This document shows positions 6,215 to 13,475 of a DNA stretch of 13,475 bases, one piece after another. Positions within the stretch are counted from its first letter, which is position 1. Every line of letters begins with the position of its first letter. The stretch covers positions 1 through 13,475 of the forward strand of contig CAMJPH010000067.1 in the NCBI GenBank assembly GCA_946407715.1, in the 5' to 3' direction. The notes beneath the pieces are model-generated. The model was given only the letters and a program-made list of their open reading frames with translations. It was not told the DNA's origin and did not search any database. The DNA comes from an uncultured Bacteroidales bacterium (GTDB taxonomy: Bacteria; Bacteroidota; Bacteroidia; Bacteroidales; WCHB1-69). The position numbers were made by a program, and so were the translations under genes.

Positions 6215-7648
6215 TCACAACACCACTACTACGGCATCTTTTGCCTTTTGACGTACACCTTTTGGCAGGGTGATGATGTATTCATCGTCTTTTTTGGAAA
6301 TAGTAGCCTTTTCGGAAGAACCAAGGATGGCAGCCTTACCGGTTTTCACCGATTTCTCGATACCTTTAAAGGTAAAGGTGACAGGTACAGTCTCATTTTC
6401 AGGGATTAGCAGCAAAGCATAACGTTGCCCGCTTTTGCTTTGGGTGAAACGAACTTGTCCGCAGCAATAGGGTAGGCACGGACGAGTGTTGTAAATAGCA
6501 TTTCCGTTGACACTCAACCATTTGCCTATTTCTTGCAAACGTTCCACGGCAATTTGCGGGAGCGTTCCTTCCGGCGACGGCCCCACATTCAGTAAAAAAT
6601 TGCCACCCTTGGCCACGATATCAATCAGTAAATGGATAAGACGGTTGGTGGATTTGTAGTTGTCGGTGGCCACGTAAGACCAGGAATCGCCCATTGACAT
6701 GCAGGTTTCCCATGGATATGGCAGGAGTGTGTCGGGGACCTGCTGCTCCGGAGTGCGGTAGTTCTCATATTTGCCATGTACACTGCGATCAACAATGATG
6801 AGGTCGGGGTTGTTGGCACGAACATCCTTGGCCACGCGAGGCATGTCAATATCCTGAATCCAACCCTGGCAGCCGAGCCATTCGCGGACTTCCTCATCCA
6901 CGCTCCATGCGGGGCGTACCCAACCACCATCAAGCCACAAGATGTCTATGTCTCCGTAGTTATTGGCAAGCTCATGCAGCTGTTTGCGAGTAAAGTCACA
7001 ATATTTTTCCCATCGTTCGGGGTGGTTTTCGGGGTCGTAGTTCACGTTGCGATCAGGTGTGGCCCACTCCGGTGCCCAATAATCAGAGCAATGCCAGTCG
7101 GGTTTCGAAAAATAGAGCCCCGTCCAAAGGCCTTGGTTCCGAAATGCTTTCACAAGCGAACCTGTGACATCGGCATTGGGATTTGTCGAAAACGGACACT
7201 CGCTGCCTGTAACGGAATAGTCGGTTTGTTTCGTGTCATACATACAAAAACCGTCATGGTGCTTGGTGGTGAACACGAAATATTTCATACCGCATTCCTT
7301 CGCCAATTTCGCCCACGATTCGGGATCAAACTTGGTAGGGTTGAAAGTCTTGTTAAGTGCCTGATATTTAGCCTTATATTCGCTATATGGAGCTCCATTC
7401 CGGTCAATCCACGGTTCGTTGCATATCGACCACGACTCCACCACACCCCACTGCGCATAAATGCCCCAATGCATCATTAACCCGAACTTCAAATCCTGCC
7501 ACTGACTAATGCGGTTCAAGATGACTGGATCGGTTTCAAACTGCTGCTCGCTTTGAGCGTATGTGTTTGAAAATAAAAAAGCTACAAAAAAAACAAGTAA
7601 CCATTGCAAGCAAGTAAACCGTTTCATATCCATTCTGATTTTGTCCAT
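6215..7648 (-). CDS. Secreted GH29 alpha-L-fucosidase family glycoside hydrolase
   Basis: 477 residues from ATG 7648, with a signal peptide (MKRF then a hydrophobic core ending SNTYAQ). GH29 motifs in order: KFGLMMHWGIYAQWG (54-68) with the conserved active-site His60, YFVFTTKHHDGFCMYDTKQT (123-142), GLYFSKPDW (177-185), DILWLDGGW (235-243) with D240 as the expected catalytic nucleophile, and NFLLNVGPSPEGTLP (350-364). E301 in YRTPEQ is a candidate acid/base, which varies across the family. The C-terminal 90 residues look like the usual beta-sandwich. The enzyme should release alpha-L-fucose or a related 6-deoxysugar from host or bacterial glycans in the periplasm. The start is uncertain: ATGs at 7648, 7633 and 7627 are all in frame; 7648 lies just below the promoter box, whereas an extension to 7744 would read through that box. 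Confidence 0.88.
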   Translation of the reverse strand: MDKIRMDMKRFTCLQWLLVFFVAFLFSNTYAQSEQQFETDPVILNRISQWQDLKFGLMMHWGIYAQWGVVESWSICNEPWIDRNGAPYSEYKAKYQALNKTFNPTKFDPESWAKLAKECGMKYFVFTTKHHDGFCMYDTKQTDYSVTGSECPFSTNPNADVTGSLVKAFRNQGLWTGLYFSKPDWHCSDYWAPEWATPDRNVNYDPENHPERWEKYCDFTRKQLHELANNYGDIDILWLDGGWVRPAWSVDEEVREWLGCQGWIQDIDMPRVAKDVRANNPDLIIVDRSVHGKYENYRTPEQQVPDTLLPYPWETCMSMGDSWSYVATDNYKSTNRLIHLLIDIVAKGGNFLLNVGPSPEGTLPQIAVERLQEIGKWLSVNGNAIYNTRPCLPYCCGQVRFTQSKSGQRYALLLIPENETVPVTFTFKGIEKSVKTGKAAILGSSEKATISKKDDEYIITLPKGVRQKAKDAVVVVL

Positions 7649-7661
7649 AAAATTAAAAGTG

Positions 7662-7669
7662 CAAATATC
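7662..7669 (-). promoter_or_regulatory. Probable -7 box of the fucosidase-dipeptidase unit
   Basis: The minus strand reads GATATTTG, one mismatch from TAnnTTTG, with TTG-containing sequence about 20 bp upstream. The predicted start is near 7655, just before ATG 7648. It is back-to-back with the promoter of the dipeptidyl peptidase gene. Confidence 0.45.
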
Positions 7670-7773
7670 GGTTTTTTTGCCTTTCAAATCACAACATTTA
7701 AAAGTGTTTTTTCCGAAATCTTTAAATTTCAACACAATGTGCAAGAAAAAAGAAGCGTCTGCAAAAAAAATCG

Positions 7774-7781
7774 TACTTTTG
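7774..7781 (+). promoter_or_regulatory. -7 promoter box of the dipeptidyl peptidase gene
   Basis: TACTTTTG is a perfect TAnnTTTG match, predicting a start near 7788 and a leader of about 29 nt before ATG 7817. The leader is AT-rich with no strong Shine-Dalgarno sequence, normal for Bacteroidota. No TTG -33 element was found at the right distance. Confidence 0.65.
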
Positions 7782-7816
7782 CCACCTCTTTTGAATTTAA
7801 TTATAAAATATAAGTT

Positions 7817-9937
7817 ATGAAGAAATTAACCCTCTTACTAAGCATCCTTTCCCTGATGCTTTTGTTTCCCGTTTTCGGCCAGACCATCGATTTCACCAAA
7901 CGTTATGTCATTGACAACATCCGTGGCATCGCGTGGCAACCAGGCGCCGACATGTATTCCTACATTGACAACGACCAAAACATCATGCTGGTGAATCCCA
8001 AAAACGGCAAAGAAACTGTGTTTTTCGCTGCCGCATCGCAAAAAGCGCATGAAATTTCCAGCCCTTACGGTTACGAATGGCTCGACGCCAACACCCTTTA
8101 CTTCCCCGGCGACCACAAAACCATAAACGTGGTGAAAGACAAAATCACCACCGCTGAATTCGACAAAGTCGATTGGGACGATGTCATCGACCAAGATATC
8201 AAGCACCAAGTGTTCGTCATCAAGAACGACAAAGGCGTGTTCGTGGAGAGTGCGCTGAACGGCTACAAACCGGTGCTGCTCTGTCCCGACACGGGCGAGC
8301 ATATCGTTTTCGGCGAGTCGGTACACCGCAGCGAGTGGGGCATCAACGAAGGCCAGTACATCTCCCCGAACGGCAACTTCATCGCCTTCTACCGCATGGA
8401 CGAAAGCATGGTGGAGGATTATCCGCTCGTGAACACCGGCACGCCCATTGCGACGGTCGAGAACATCAAGTACCCGATGGCCGGCCGCACCTCCCACGTG
8501 GTGACCCTCGGTATCTTCGATGTGGCACAGTCCGCACAGAAAGGCAGTCCCGTGTATCACTATATTAAAACCGACAAAGCCGATGGCGAGTTCCTGACCA
8601 ACGTAACCTTCTCCCCTGACGAAAAATACATCTACATCTCGCACCTCAACCGCGAGCAGAACCACTCCAAATTGATCCGCTACGACCTCCAAACCGGTAA
8701 AAAACTGGCCACCCTCATCGAGGAACGCGACAGCCGCTACGTGGAGCCCACCCAACGCATGATCTTCATGAAAAACGGCAATTTCCTCTGGTTCAGCGAC
8801 CGCGACGGCTGGAAACATCTTTATATGTACACCGCTGATGGCAAGTTAGTGAAGAAAGTCGTGGATGGCAAGTTCGACATCAGCGAATATTACGGCATGG
8901 ACAAGGACGAAAAGAACATCTATTTCACCGCAGGATTGGAAAAACCTGTGAACCAATACGTTTGCAAAGTCAATATCGACAAAGGAACGCTCACCTGTCT
9001 GGCACATGCAGACGGTGTACACCGCCCTGTTTTCAGCGAGTCAAAGACTTACTTCGTTGATTACTTCAGCAATCCTACCACACCGAGAACTATCTCTTTA
9101 GTAGATAACAACGGTAAAACCGTCAAAACGCTGCTCAACGCGAAGAGTCCGTTCGGGGTGATGCAACTCGGCGACACGAAAATCTTCCCCATCGTGAACA
9201 AAGAGGGCGATTCTTTGTGGTGCCGTATGATCACACCGCCGAACATGGACAAGAGCAAGAAATATCCCGTGTTTCTGTACGTTTATGGTGGTCCGCACTC
9301 ACAATTGGTGACCAACCAGTACCTTTCCGGCGGTCTGTTCCTTGAATTTATGGCTCAACAAGGGTACATTGTCTTTACGTTGGACAACCGTGGTACGCAG
9401 AACCGTGGTGCTGAATTTGAAAAATGCATTCACCGCAACTTGGGCGTGCGCGAGGTGGAAGACCAGATGTGCGGCGTAGAGTACTTGAAATCACTGCCTT
9501 ACGTGGATGCCAACCGCATCGGTTTGGATGGCTGGAGCTACGGCGGCTTCATGGTGTTGTCGCTGATTACTGCGCACCCCGATGTCTTCACGGCGGCCTC
9601 TTGTGGTGGCCCGGTGGTCAACTGGGAGTGGTACGAGGTGATGTACGGTGAACGCTACATGGACACCCCGCAAGAAAACCCGTCAGGTTACGAGAATGCC
9701 AACATTATCCCAAAAATCAAGAACGTGAAATGCCCGTTGTTGGTGATGCATGGTGCGCAAGATCACACGGTGGTTCAACAGCACACGTTAGAGCTGCTCC
9801 GCCAGGCCGTCAGCGATGACATTGAGCTCGAATACTTCGTCTATACCGTCCACGACCACAACGTCATCGGACCCGAGCGCAGACACCTCTACAACAAACT
9901 GTTGCGTTTCCACAACCAGAACACCAAGGGCGAATGA
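7817..9937 (+). CDS. Dipeptidyl peptidase IV / prolyl tripeptidyl peptidase-type S9B serine peptidase
   Basis: 706 residues. The signal peptide (MKKLTLLLSILSLMLLFPVFGQ) directs export to the periplasm or outer membrane. Residues about 25-450 form the beta-propeller gate, including YISPNGNFIAFYRMDESM (181-198), whose E196 is a candidate anchor for the substrate amino terminus. The C-terminal alpha/beta hydrolase carries GWSYGG with nucleophile S574, HGAQDHTV with D649, and VHDHNV with H681. The Ser-Asp and Asp-His spacings are close to those of mammalian DPP4. Such enzymes cut X-Pro dipeptides or tripeptides from oligopeptides and feed amino-acid catabolism; sequence alone does not separate the two specificities. 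Its stop overlaps the next gene's ATG by 4 nt. Base composition is clearly more GC-rich than the dideoxysugar operon. Confidence 0.92.
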   Translation: MKKLTLLLSILSLMLLFPVFGQTIDFTKRYVIDNIRGIAWQPGADMYSYIDNDQNIMLVNPKNGKETVFFAAASQKAHEISSPYGYEWLDANTLYFPGDHKTINVVKDKITTAEFDKVDWDDVIDQDIKHQVFVIKNDKGVFVESALNGYKPVLLCPDTGEHIVFGESVHRSEWGINEGQYISPNGNFIAFYRMDESMVEDYPLVNTGTPIATVENIKYPMAGRTSHVVTLGIFDVAQSAQKGSPVYHYIKTDKADGEFLTNVTFSPDEKYIYISHLNREQNHSKLIRYDLQTGKKLATLIEERDSRYVEPTQRMIFMKNGNFLWFSDRDGWKHLYMYTADGKLVKKVVDGKFDISEYYGMDKDEKNIYFTAGLEKPVNQYVCKVNIDKGTLTCLAHADGVHRPVFSESKTYFVDYFSNPTTPRTISLVDNNGKTVKTLLNAKSPFGVMQLGDTKIFPIVNKEGDSLWCRMITPPNMDKSKKYPVFLYVYGGPHSQLVTNQYLSGGLFLEFMAQQGYIVFTLDNRGTQNRGAEFEKCIHRNLGVREVEDQMCGVEYLKSLPYVDANRIGLDGWSYGGFMVLSLITAHPDVFTAASCGGPVVNWEWYEVMYGERYMDTPQENPSGYENANIIPKIKNVKCPLLVMHGAQDHTVVQQHTLELLRQAVSDDIELEYFVYTVHDHNVIGPERRHLYNKLLRFHNQNTKGE

Positions 9938-10506
9938 AACGACTGTTCATCGCCACACCGATAATCACGCTTTCGGCGGAGATCCAAAAGATCTCTGCCG
10001 ATTTGCGTTTTCGTCTGCGCCACGACGACATCGTTTGGGTGAAAGGGGAGGTGCAGCATCTGACAATGCGTTTTTTGGGAGCGACCCCACCGCAGCTCGA
10101 GGCCGGCACACGAAGGGCGCTTGCGGACGCGTGTGCCAATCACGCACCATTCACACTAACAATCAACAAGATAGGAGTATTCGGCAGTCATTATCATCCA
10201 AAAGTACTATGGCTGGGATTCGACCATTTCGAGCCATTCAAGGCTGTGTTCGAGGATTTGGAACCGAGGCTGCAATCACTTGGTTTTGAGCCGAACAATG
10301 GAAATTTCGTGCCGCACATCACACTGGGCCGAATCAAAAACCTGCATTCCAAAGACAAATTCTGGGAAAGCGTTGAAGCGGTGCAGCAACAACCATTTGC
10401 ACAGGAGTTGCAAATCTCATCCTTGAATCTGTATCAGAGTTTCCTGCATAAAGAAGGACCGGAATATAAGGTGATCAGTTCGGCACGTCTAACAAATAAA
10501 ATTTAG
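9934..10506 (+). CDS. thpR: RNA 2',3'-cyclic phosphodiesterase (LigT/ThpR family)
   Basis: 190 residues, normal for this 2H phosphoesterase family. The two signature H-x-T/S-x motifs are HLTM at 42-45 and HITL at 128-131, about 86 residues apart, each supplying one catalytic histidine. The N-terminus MKRLFIATPI resembles the usual R-x-F-I-A start. The family opens 2',3'-cyclic phosphate ends of RNA, and historically was named for 2'-5' RNA ligase activity; the protein is cytoplasmic. The start is fixed by the ATGA overlap with the peptidase gene, so translation is probably coupled although the functions look unrelated. Confidence 0.88.
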   Translation: MKRLFIATPIITLSAEIQKISADLRFRLRHDDIVWVKGEVQHLTMRFLGATPPQLEAGTRRALADACANHAPFTLTINKIGVFGSHYHPKVLWLGFDHFEPFKAVFEDLEPRLQSLGFEPNNGNFVPHITLGRIKNLHSKDKFWESVEAVQQQPFAQELQISSLNLYQSFLHKEGPEYKVISSARLTNKI

Positions 10507-10512
10507 AAACAT

Positions 10513-10540
10513 CAGCCAACAGCCAACAGCCAATAGCTAA
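10513..10540. repeat. Four-copy 7-bp tandem repeat between convergent genes
   Basis: Three perfect CAGCCAA units at 513-519, 520-526 and 527-533 (all +10,000) are followed by a degenerate TAGCTAA unit at 534-540. They fill the 43-bp gap between thpR and the convergent CBS-domain gene. No hairpin terminator is evident in that gap. Confidence 0.65.
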
Positions 10541-10549
10541 AAGCCAGCC

Positions 10550-11617
10550 CTACTCCTTCGGAGCAACGGAGGCATTCTCCGTGTGTTTGTGGCGTTTCTG
10601 GCGTTGTTGCCAGCGCTCGCGGGCGTACTGTTGCATATCCGAGACCTCATCGCTCTCGTCAATAATCTCCAACCCGAAGACCGTTTCTATGATGTCTTCC
10701 ATCGTCAAGATTCCCTGGAAGCAACCGTACTCGTCAATAATCAGCGCAATTTGCGACTTCTGCTTCAGCATGGAATCCCAGATGTCACTGATGGACTTGT
10801 CTTCGCTGAAGAAAGGCATCTCGCGTTTTATCTCGCCCAAGGTCATGTTGAACTTGTCCTCGGCGAGGTTCTCCAACGCATCGTCTCGGAGCACGTAGCC
10901 GGTAATGTATTCGGGCGACTCGGCATATACAGGGATTCTGGAGAAATGGTCGTATTTGTCATCGTCGTAATACTCGCGCAGGGTCATGCTTTCCGGCGCC
11001 GTGGAGGCCACCACGCGGGGAGTCATCACCTCCTCCGCCTTCACATTGTCTAACTTGATGATATTCTGGATGATCTTGTTCTCGTCTTTTTCGATGACGC
11101 CTTCCTCCTCGCCCACGTTGGCGATGGCGAGCACCTCTTCGCGGCTCACCACGGCATCCTGTTCCTTCTTGGTTATCAGATGGCTTACCAGCTCGACCAG
11201 TTTCACGAACGGGAACATCAGCACAATCAACACGCGGATGGTCTTGCATGTAAAGCCCATCAAACTCTTCCAGCGGGTTGTCCCGATGGTTTTAGGGATG
11301 ATTTCGGCGAAGATGAGGATGAGGATAGTAGTGATGGCGGAGACAAGGCCGAACCAACGGCTTCCGAACAGAAGGGTGGCCTGCTGGCCCACGCCGGCCG
11401 CACCGATGGTGTTGGCAATGGTGTTCAGCGACAGAATGGCCGCTAAGGGACGCTCCGTGTCCGTCTTGTACTGCTTGAACAACGTGGCGGGCTTGTACCC
11501 TTCCTCCTCGCGCATCAGAATGTATGAAATCGGTGTGGACAGCAGACTCGACTCCAATGTGGAGCAGAGAAAAGAGATGGCCATCGCACCCAGTAAGAAG
11601 ACTAATAATAAGGTCAT
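10550..11617 (-). CDS. CNNM-type DUF21 and CBS-domain membrane protein (HlyC/CorC-like)
   Basis: 355 residues. Residues about 1-150 hold hydrophobic segments (roughly 1-25, 57-80, 90-112 and 125-148) and the AEIIPKTIG motif (104-112) diagnostic of DUF21/CNNM domains. Then come an acidic linker (EEEGVIEKDENKII, 170-183), the first CBS domain starting EVMTPR (196-201) and a second CBS domain ending DEYGCFQGILTMEDIIETVFG (295-315). The family is linked to Mg2+ or Co2+ efflux and homeostasis; 'hemolysin' in database names is historical. Unlike the common form of over 400 residues, the protein stops about 40 residues after the CBS pair, with a charged tail and no C-terminal CorC_HlyC transporter-associated domain. 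It has its own promoter and converges with thpR. Confidence 0.88.
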   Translation of the reverse strand: MTLLLVFLLGAMAISFLCSTLESSLLSTPISYILMREEEGYKPATLFKQYKTDTERPLAAILSLNTIANTIGAAGVGQQATLLFGSRWFGLVSAITTILILIFAEIIPKTIGTTRWKSLMGFTCKTIRVLIVLMFPFVKLVELVSHLITKKEQDAVVSREEVLAIANVGEEEGVIEKDENKIIQNIIKLDNVKAEEVMTPRVVASTAPESMTLREYYDDDKYDHFSRIPVYAESPEYITGYVLRDDALENLAEDKFNMTLGEIKREMPFFSEDKSISDIWDSMLKQKSQIALIIDEYGCFQGILTMEDIIETVFGLEIIDESDEVSDMQQYARERWQQRQKRHKHTENASVAPKE

Positions 11618-11639
11618 TATGGTTTTTAAAAAGTCGGGG

Positions 11640-11670
11640 CAAAAATACGAAAAATGTGCATGTTATGCAA
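11640..11670 (-). promoter_or_regulatory. Promoter of the CBS-domain membrane protein gene
   Basis: On the minus strand a TTG at 11668-11670 is followed 20 bp later by TATTTTTG at 11640-11647, a perfect -7 box. Both element identity and spacing fit the Bacteroidota consensus, making this the best promoter in the window. Predicted leader is about 16 nt before ATG 11617. It lies just past the ispE stop. Confidence 0.7.
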
Positions 11671-11677
11671 TGTTATT

Positions 11678-12460
11678 TCAACAAACCTGAAATATCCCGA
11701 AAAAGGCGGAGCCACTGCCCGACATAGAGGCGTAAAGCGCACCCTCGCGATACAATTCCTCTTTCACAATTTTTAACGCTGGTATTTTGTTGAACAAGGA
11801 TTCTTCAAAATCATTGACCACCAAATTTTTCCAATCATTTGGACTTTTTTTCAGAATGTCCGGAAGGAAAATGTCAGATTCGTGCGGAGTCACGCCAGCG
11901 TATGCTTCCTTGGTGGAAATGTGAATGGCTGGTTTAACGATTTTTAACCGATAGGAAGACAAGTCTAAGTCAATGGGAGTGAGCACTTCGCCGCGCCCCG
12001 TAGCATACATCGCTTTGTTATACAGGAAGAACGGCACATCACTGCCCAACTGTAAGGCATATTCCACCATTTTCTCCTCAGAAACAGGCAATTGGAAAAT
12101 ATCGCAAAGCATCCTAAGCGTGAAAGCGGCATCTGCGGAACCACCGCCCAATCCTGCACCCGAAGGAATCCCTTTGCGCAAAAATATCTCCACGTTAGAG
12201 ATTCCAAAATCTTTCTGCAACAAACGGAATGCCTTGACACAAAGATTGTTATCGGCATCGCCTAAATCTTCCACACTCTCCATCTTGAATACAATTTCCT
12301 GTTCGGAGGGGGAAACACGTAGAAAATCCGTGAAAAAATCCGTGGGGTAAAAAACCGTCTGCAAATCGTGGTAACCATTGGGACGTTTGCGCACAATCTG
12401 CAAGCCAATGTTGATTTTGGCGTTCACCCGCGCTTCCACAGGTTCAAAATCCTTCTTCAT
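11678..12460 (-). CDS. ispE: 4-diphosphocytidyl-2-C-methyl-D-erythritol kinase
   Basis: A 260-residue GHMP kinase, slightly short for the family. It phosphorylates the 2-hydroxyl of CDP-methylerythritol with ATP, the fourth enzyme of the MEP isoprenoid pathway, in the cytoplasm. AKINIGL (14-20) supplies Lys15; the ATP-binding loop PSGAGLGGGSADAA is at 99-112; GSDVPFF (139-145) supplies Asp141, the expected catalytic base; and the third GHMP motif MSGSGSAFFGIF is at 246-257. The protein ends only three residues after motif 3, where relatives usually have a short helix. The start overlaps the yitT-type gene's stop by 4 nt (ATGA), so the two are co-transcribed and probably translationally coupled. 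Confidence 0.94.
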   Translation of the reverse strand: MKKDFEPVEARVNAKINIGLQIVRKRPNGYHDLQTVFYPTDFFTDFLRVSPSEQEIVFKMESVEDLGDADNNLCVKAFRLLQKDFGISNVEIFLRKGIPSGAGLGGGSADAAFTLRMLCDIFQLPVSEEKMVEYALQLGSDVPFFLYNKAMYATGRGEVLTPIDLDLSSYRLKIVKPAIHISTKEAYAGVTPHESDIFLPDILKKSPNDWKNLVVNDFEESLFNKIPALKIVKEELYREGALYASMSGSGSAFFGIFQVC

Positions 12461-13329
12461 ATTTTAATGTTGTCGAAATTTTTGCCGAATACACTGGCTG
12501 TTTTCGAGATGGTAATGAACGCGTTGGGGTCTATATCTTTGATAATGCGTGTAATAGCACCTTTGTCCGTCTTATGCGCCACAATCAGCAGCACATCGCT
12601 CTCCTGCTGGTTATAAGATCCATAACCTTTCAAAAAAGTAGCCCCACGATGTAAATTGGAGTTGATTCTCTGTGCAATTTCATGGCTTTTTTTGGAAAAA
12701 ACCATGAACTGGTAAGTCTGCCGGTATCCGTCTATCACCAAATCGGAGATGATGATGGAAACCAGCAGCACCACGAAGCTGTAAACCAATTTTTGGACAT
12801 CGTAGAGCACAAAGTAGGAGGCACCTACAATGACGACGTTGGAGAGCAGGCTGACCCGCCCGTATGAGATATTGCGGTACTTGCCTATCATCAGGGCAAT
12901 GATATCGACACCGCCGGTGTTGCCGCCCCAGTTGATGGTCATACCTATTCCATACGCCGCTATCGCCGACCCGATAATGACACTCATAAACATGTCATCT
13001 ACAATCGGTTTTGGGAACAGAGGCTGGAAAATGGAGAAAAAAACGCTCATTACCACGGTACATATCAGCGAATTGACACAAAACTTAGTTCCGAGAATCT
13101 TCCATGCAATAGCTATTAAGATGGCATTTAGGACAAAGGTGGTGATACCAATGGGCATTTTTGTGGCAAAATAGAGAACCGAAGCAGCTCCCGCAACACC
13201 ACCGCCCGACACCTCGTATGGCGTCAGGAACGCTGACCATCCGAAAGTGAACATAGCCAACCCCAAAAAGATGAAGAAATAACTCTTCACCTCCTGCAAT
13301 ATCGTCTTGAATGTCAGTTTTTTATCCAT
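12457..13329 (-). CDS. YitT-family integral membrane protein (DUF161 + DUF2179)
   Basis: 290 residues. The N-terminal membrane region has five to six hydrophobic segments (about 17-36, 45-75, 86-104, 114-132, 158-176 and 181-198) with the family motifs FLTPYEVSGGGVAG (34-47) and INWGGNTGGVDIIALMI (132-148). The soluble C-terminal DUF2179 domain (about 212-280) contains RGATFLKGYGSYN and IKDIDPNAFITIS. The family's transported substrate, if any, is unsettled, so I give no biochemical function. No TAnnTTTG box is visible in the 50 bp before the start; the hexamer array begins there, so the promoter either lies beyond the window or the gene belongs to an operon starting outside it. Confidence 0.9.
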   Translation of the reverse strand: MDKKLTFKTILQEVKSYFFIFLGLAMFTFGWSAFLTPYEVSGGGVAGAASVLYFATKMPIGITTFVLNAILIAIAWKILGTKFCVNSLICTVVMSVFFSIFQPLFPKPIVDDMFMSVIIGSAIAAYGIGMTINWGGNTGGVDIIALMIGKYRNISYGRVSLLSNVVIVGASYFVLYDVQKLVYSFVVLLVSIIISDLVIDGYRQTYQFMVFSKKSHEIAQRINSNLHRGATFLKGYGSYNQQESDVLLIVAHKTDKGAITRIIKDIDPNAFITISKTASVFGKNFDNIKI

Positions 13330-13330
13330 T

Positions 13331-13372
13331 GTTTGGCTTTTAGGTATCAGATATCAGGTATTAGGTATTAGT
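13331..13372. repeat. Degenerate short repeats preceding the hexamer array
   Basis: A run of related units (GGTATCAG, ATATCAG, GGTATTAG, GGTATTAG) lies between the yitT-type start and the hexamer array. The last two are nearly perfect direct copies. No coding or promoter signal is seen in it. Confidence 0.45.
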
Positions 13373-13375
13373 CAA

Positions 13376-13475
13376 TAGTCTAAGTTTAAGTCTAAGTCTA
13401 AGTCTAAGTCTAAGTCTAAGTTTAAGTCTAAGTCTAAGTCTAAGTCTAAGTCTAAGTTTAAGTCTAAGTCTAAGT
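13376..13475. repeat. TAAGTC hexamer tandem array with 36-bp higher-order period
   Basis: From 13381 to the window end there are fifteen full 6-bp units and a partial sixteenth. All are TAAGTC except units 1, 7 and 13 (13381, 13417 and 13453), which are TAAGTT, so one TAAGTT and five TAAGTC form a 36-bp unit. A degenerate unit (TAGTC) precedes it at 13376-13380. Every unit contains TAA on the plus strand. The array continues off the right edge, so its full length is unknown. Confidence 0.9.

Noticed and set aside
6776..7480. Plus-strand 234-codon open frame inside the fucosidase gene
   Set aside because: It is antisense to a well-supported GH29 coding sequence and shows no family motif.
7838..8818. 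Long minus-strand open frame (326 codons) opposite the peptidase gene
   Set aside because: Its residue mix is that of an antisense shadow of GC-rich coding sequence, and the plus strand encodes a complete S9B peptidase.
13376..13475. CRISPR array or telomere-like repeat
   Set aside because: The units are 6 bp with no spacers, and no terminus or cas gene is present; it is a simple tandem array.

Overview
This window looks like a chromosomal segment from a member of the Bacteroidota, most likely a Bacteroidales-type gut or oral anaerobe. Four intergenic regions carry a perfect match to the Bacteroidota -7 promoter box (TAnnTTTG) and a fifth a near match. Shine-Dalgarno sequences are not obvious, short or nearly absent leaders are common, and the gene families (S9B dipeptidyl peptidase, GH29 fucosidase, VanX-like lipoprotein, DUF21/CBS protein, YitT) fit that phylum. 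The species cannot be named from the sequence.

Left edge (1-737): the start of a secreted protein runs off the left end on the minus strand, behind its own promoter. It is followed by a 16-bp tandem repeat and a 392-bp mobile-element relic. The relic is an internally deleted ISAs1-like transposase frame bounded by inverted repeats at 311-332 and 681-702.

Middle (738-7648, all minus strand): the most interesting part is a tight four-gene operon, transcribed from about 5271 down to 738. It encodes an NDP-hexose 2,3-dehydratase, a Gfo/Idh/MocA sugar 3-ketoreductase, an SDR likely to be a 4-ketoreductase, and a GT4 glycosyltransferase. In order this reads as a pathway converting an NDP-4-keto-6-deoxyhexose to an NDP-2,6-dideoxyhexose and then transferring it. 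Such cassettes are best known from actinomycete antibiotic clusters; here there is no antibiotic core, so a cell-surface glycan, O-antigen or glycoprotein is the likelier acceptor. The supply enzymes (NDP-glucose synthase and 4,6-dehydratase) are absent from the window. Upstream lie a VanX-type M15 D,D-dipeptidase lipoprotein and a secreted GH29 alpha-L-fucosidase-family enzyme, apparently one transcription unit.

Right half (7649-13475): a divergent promoter region serves the fucosidase and a secreted dipeptidyl peptidase IV-type serine peptidase. The peptidase overlaps by 4 nt an RNA 2',3'-cyclic phosphodiesterase (thpR). Convergent to these is a DUF21/CBS membrane protein with its own promoter, preceded by an ispE-yitT pair that also overlaps by 4 nt (yitT is upstream). 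The right edge is a TAAGTC hexamer array in which every sixth unit is TAAGTT, giving a 36-bp higher-order period. The dideoxysugar operon is visibly more AT-rich than the GC-richer peptidase and CBS genes, which suggests a separately acquired surface-polysaccharide module within a more conserved chromosomal background.
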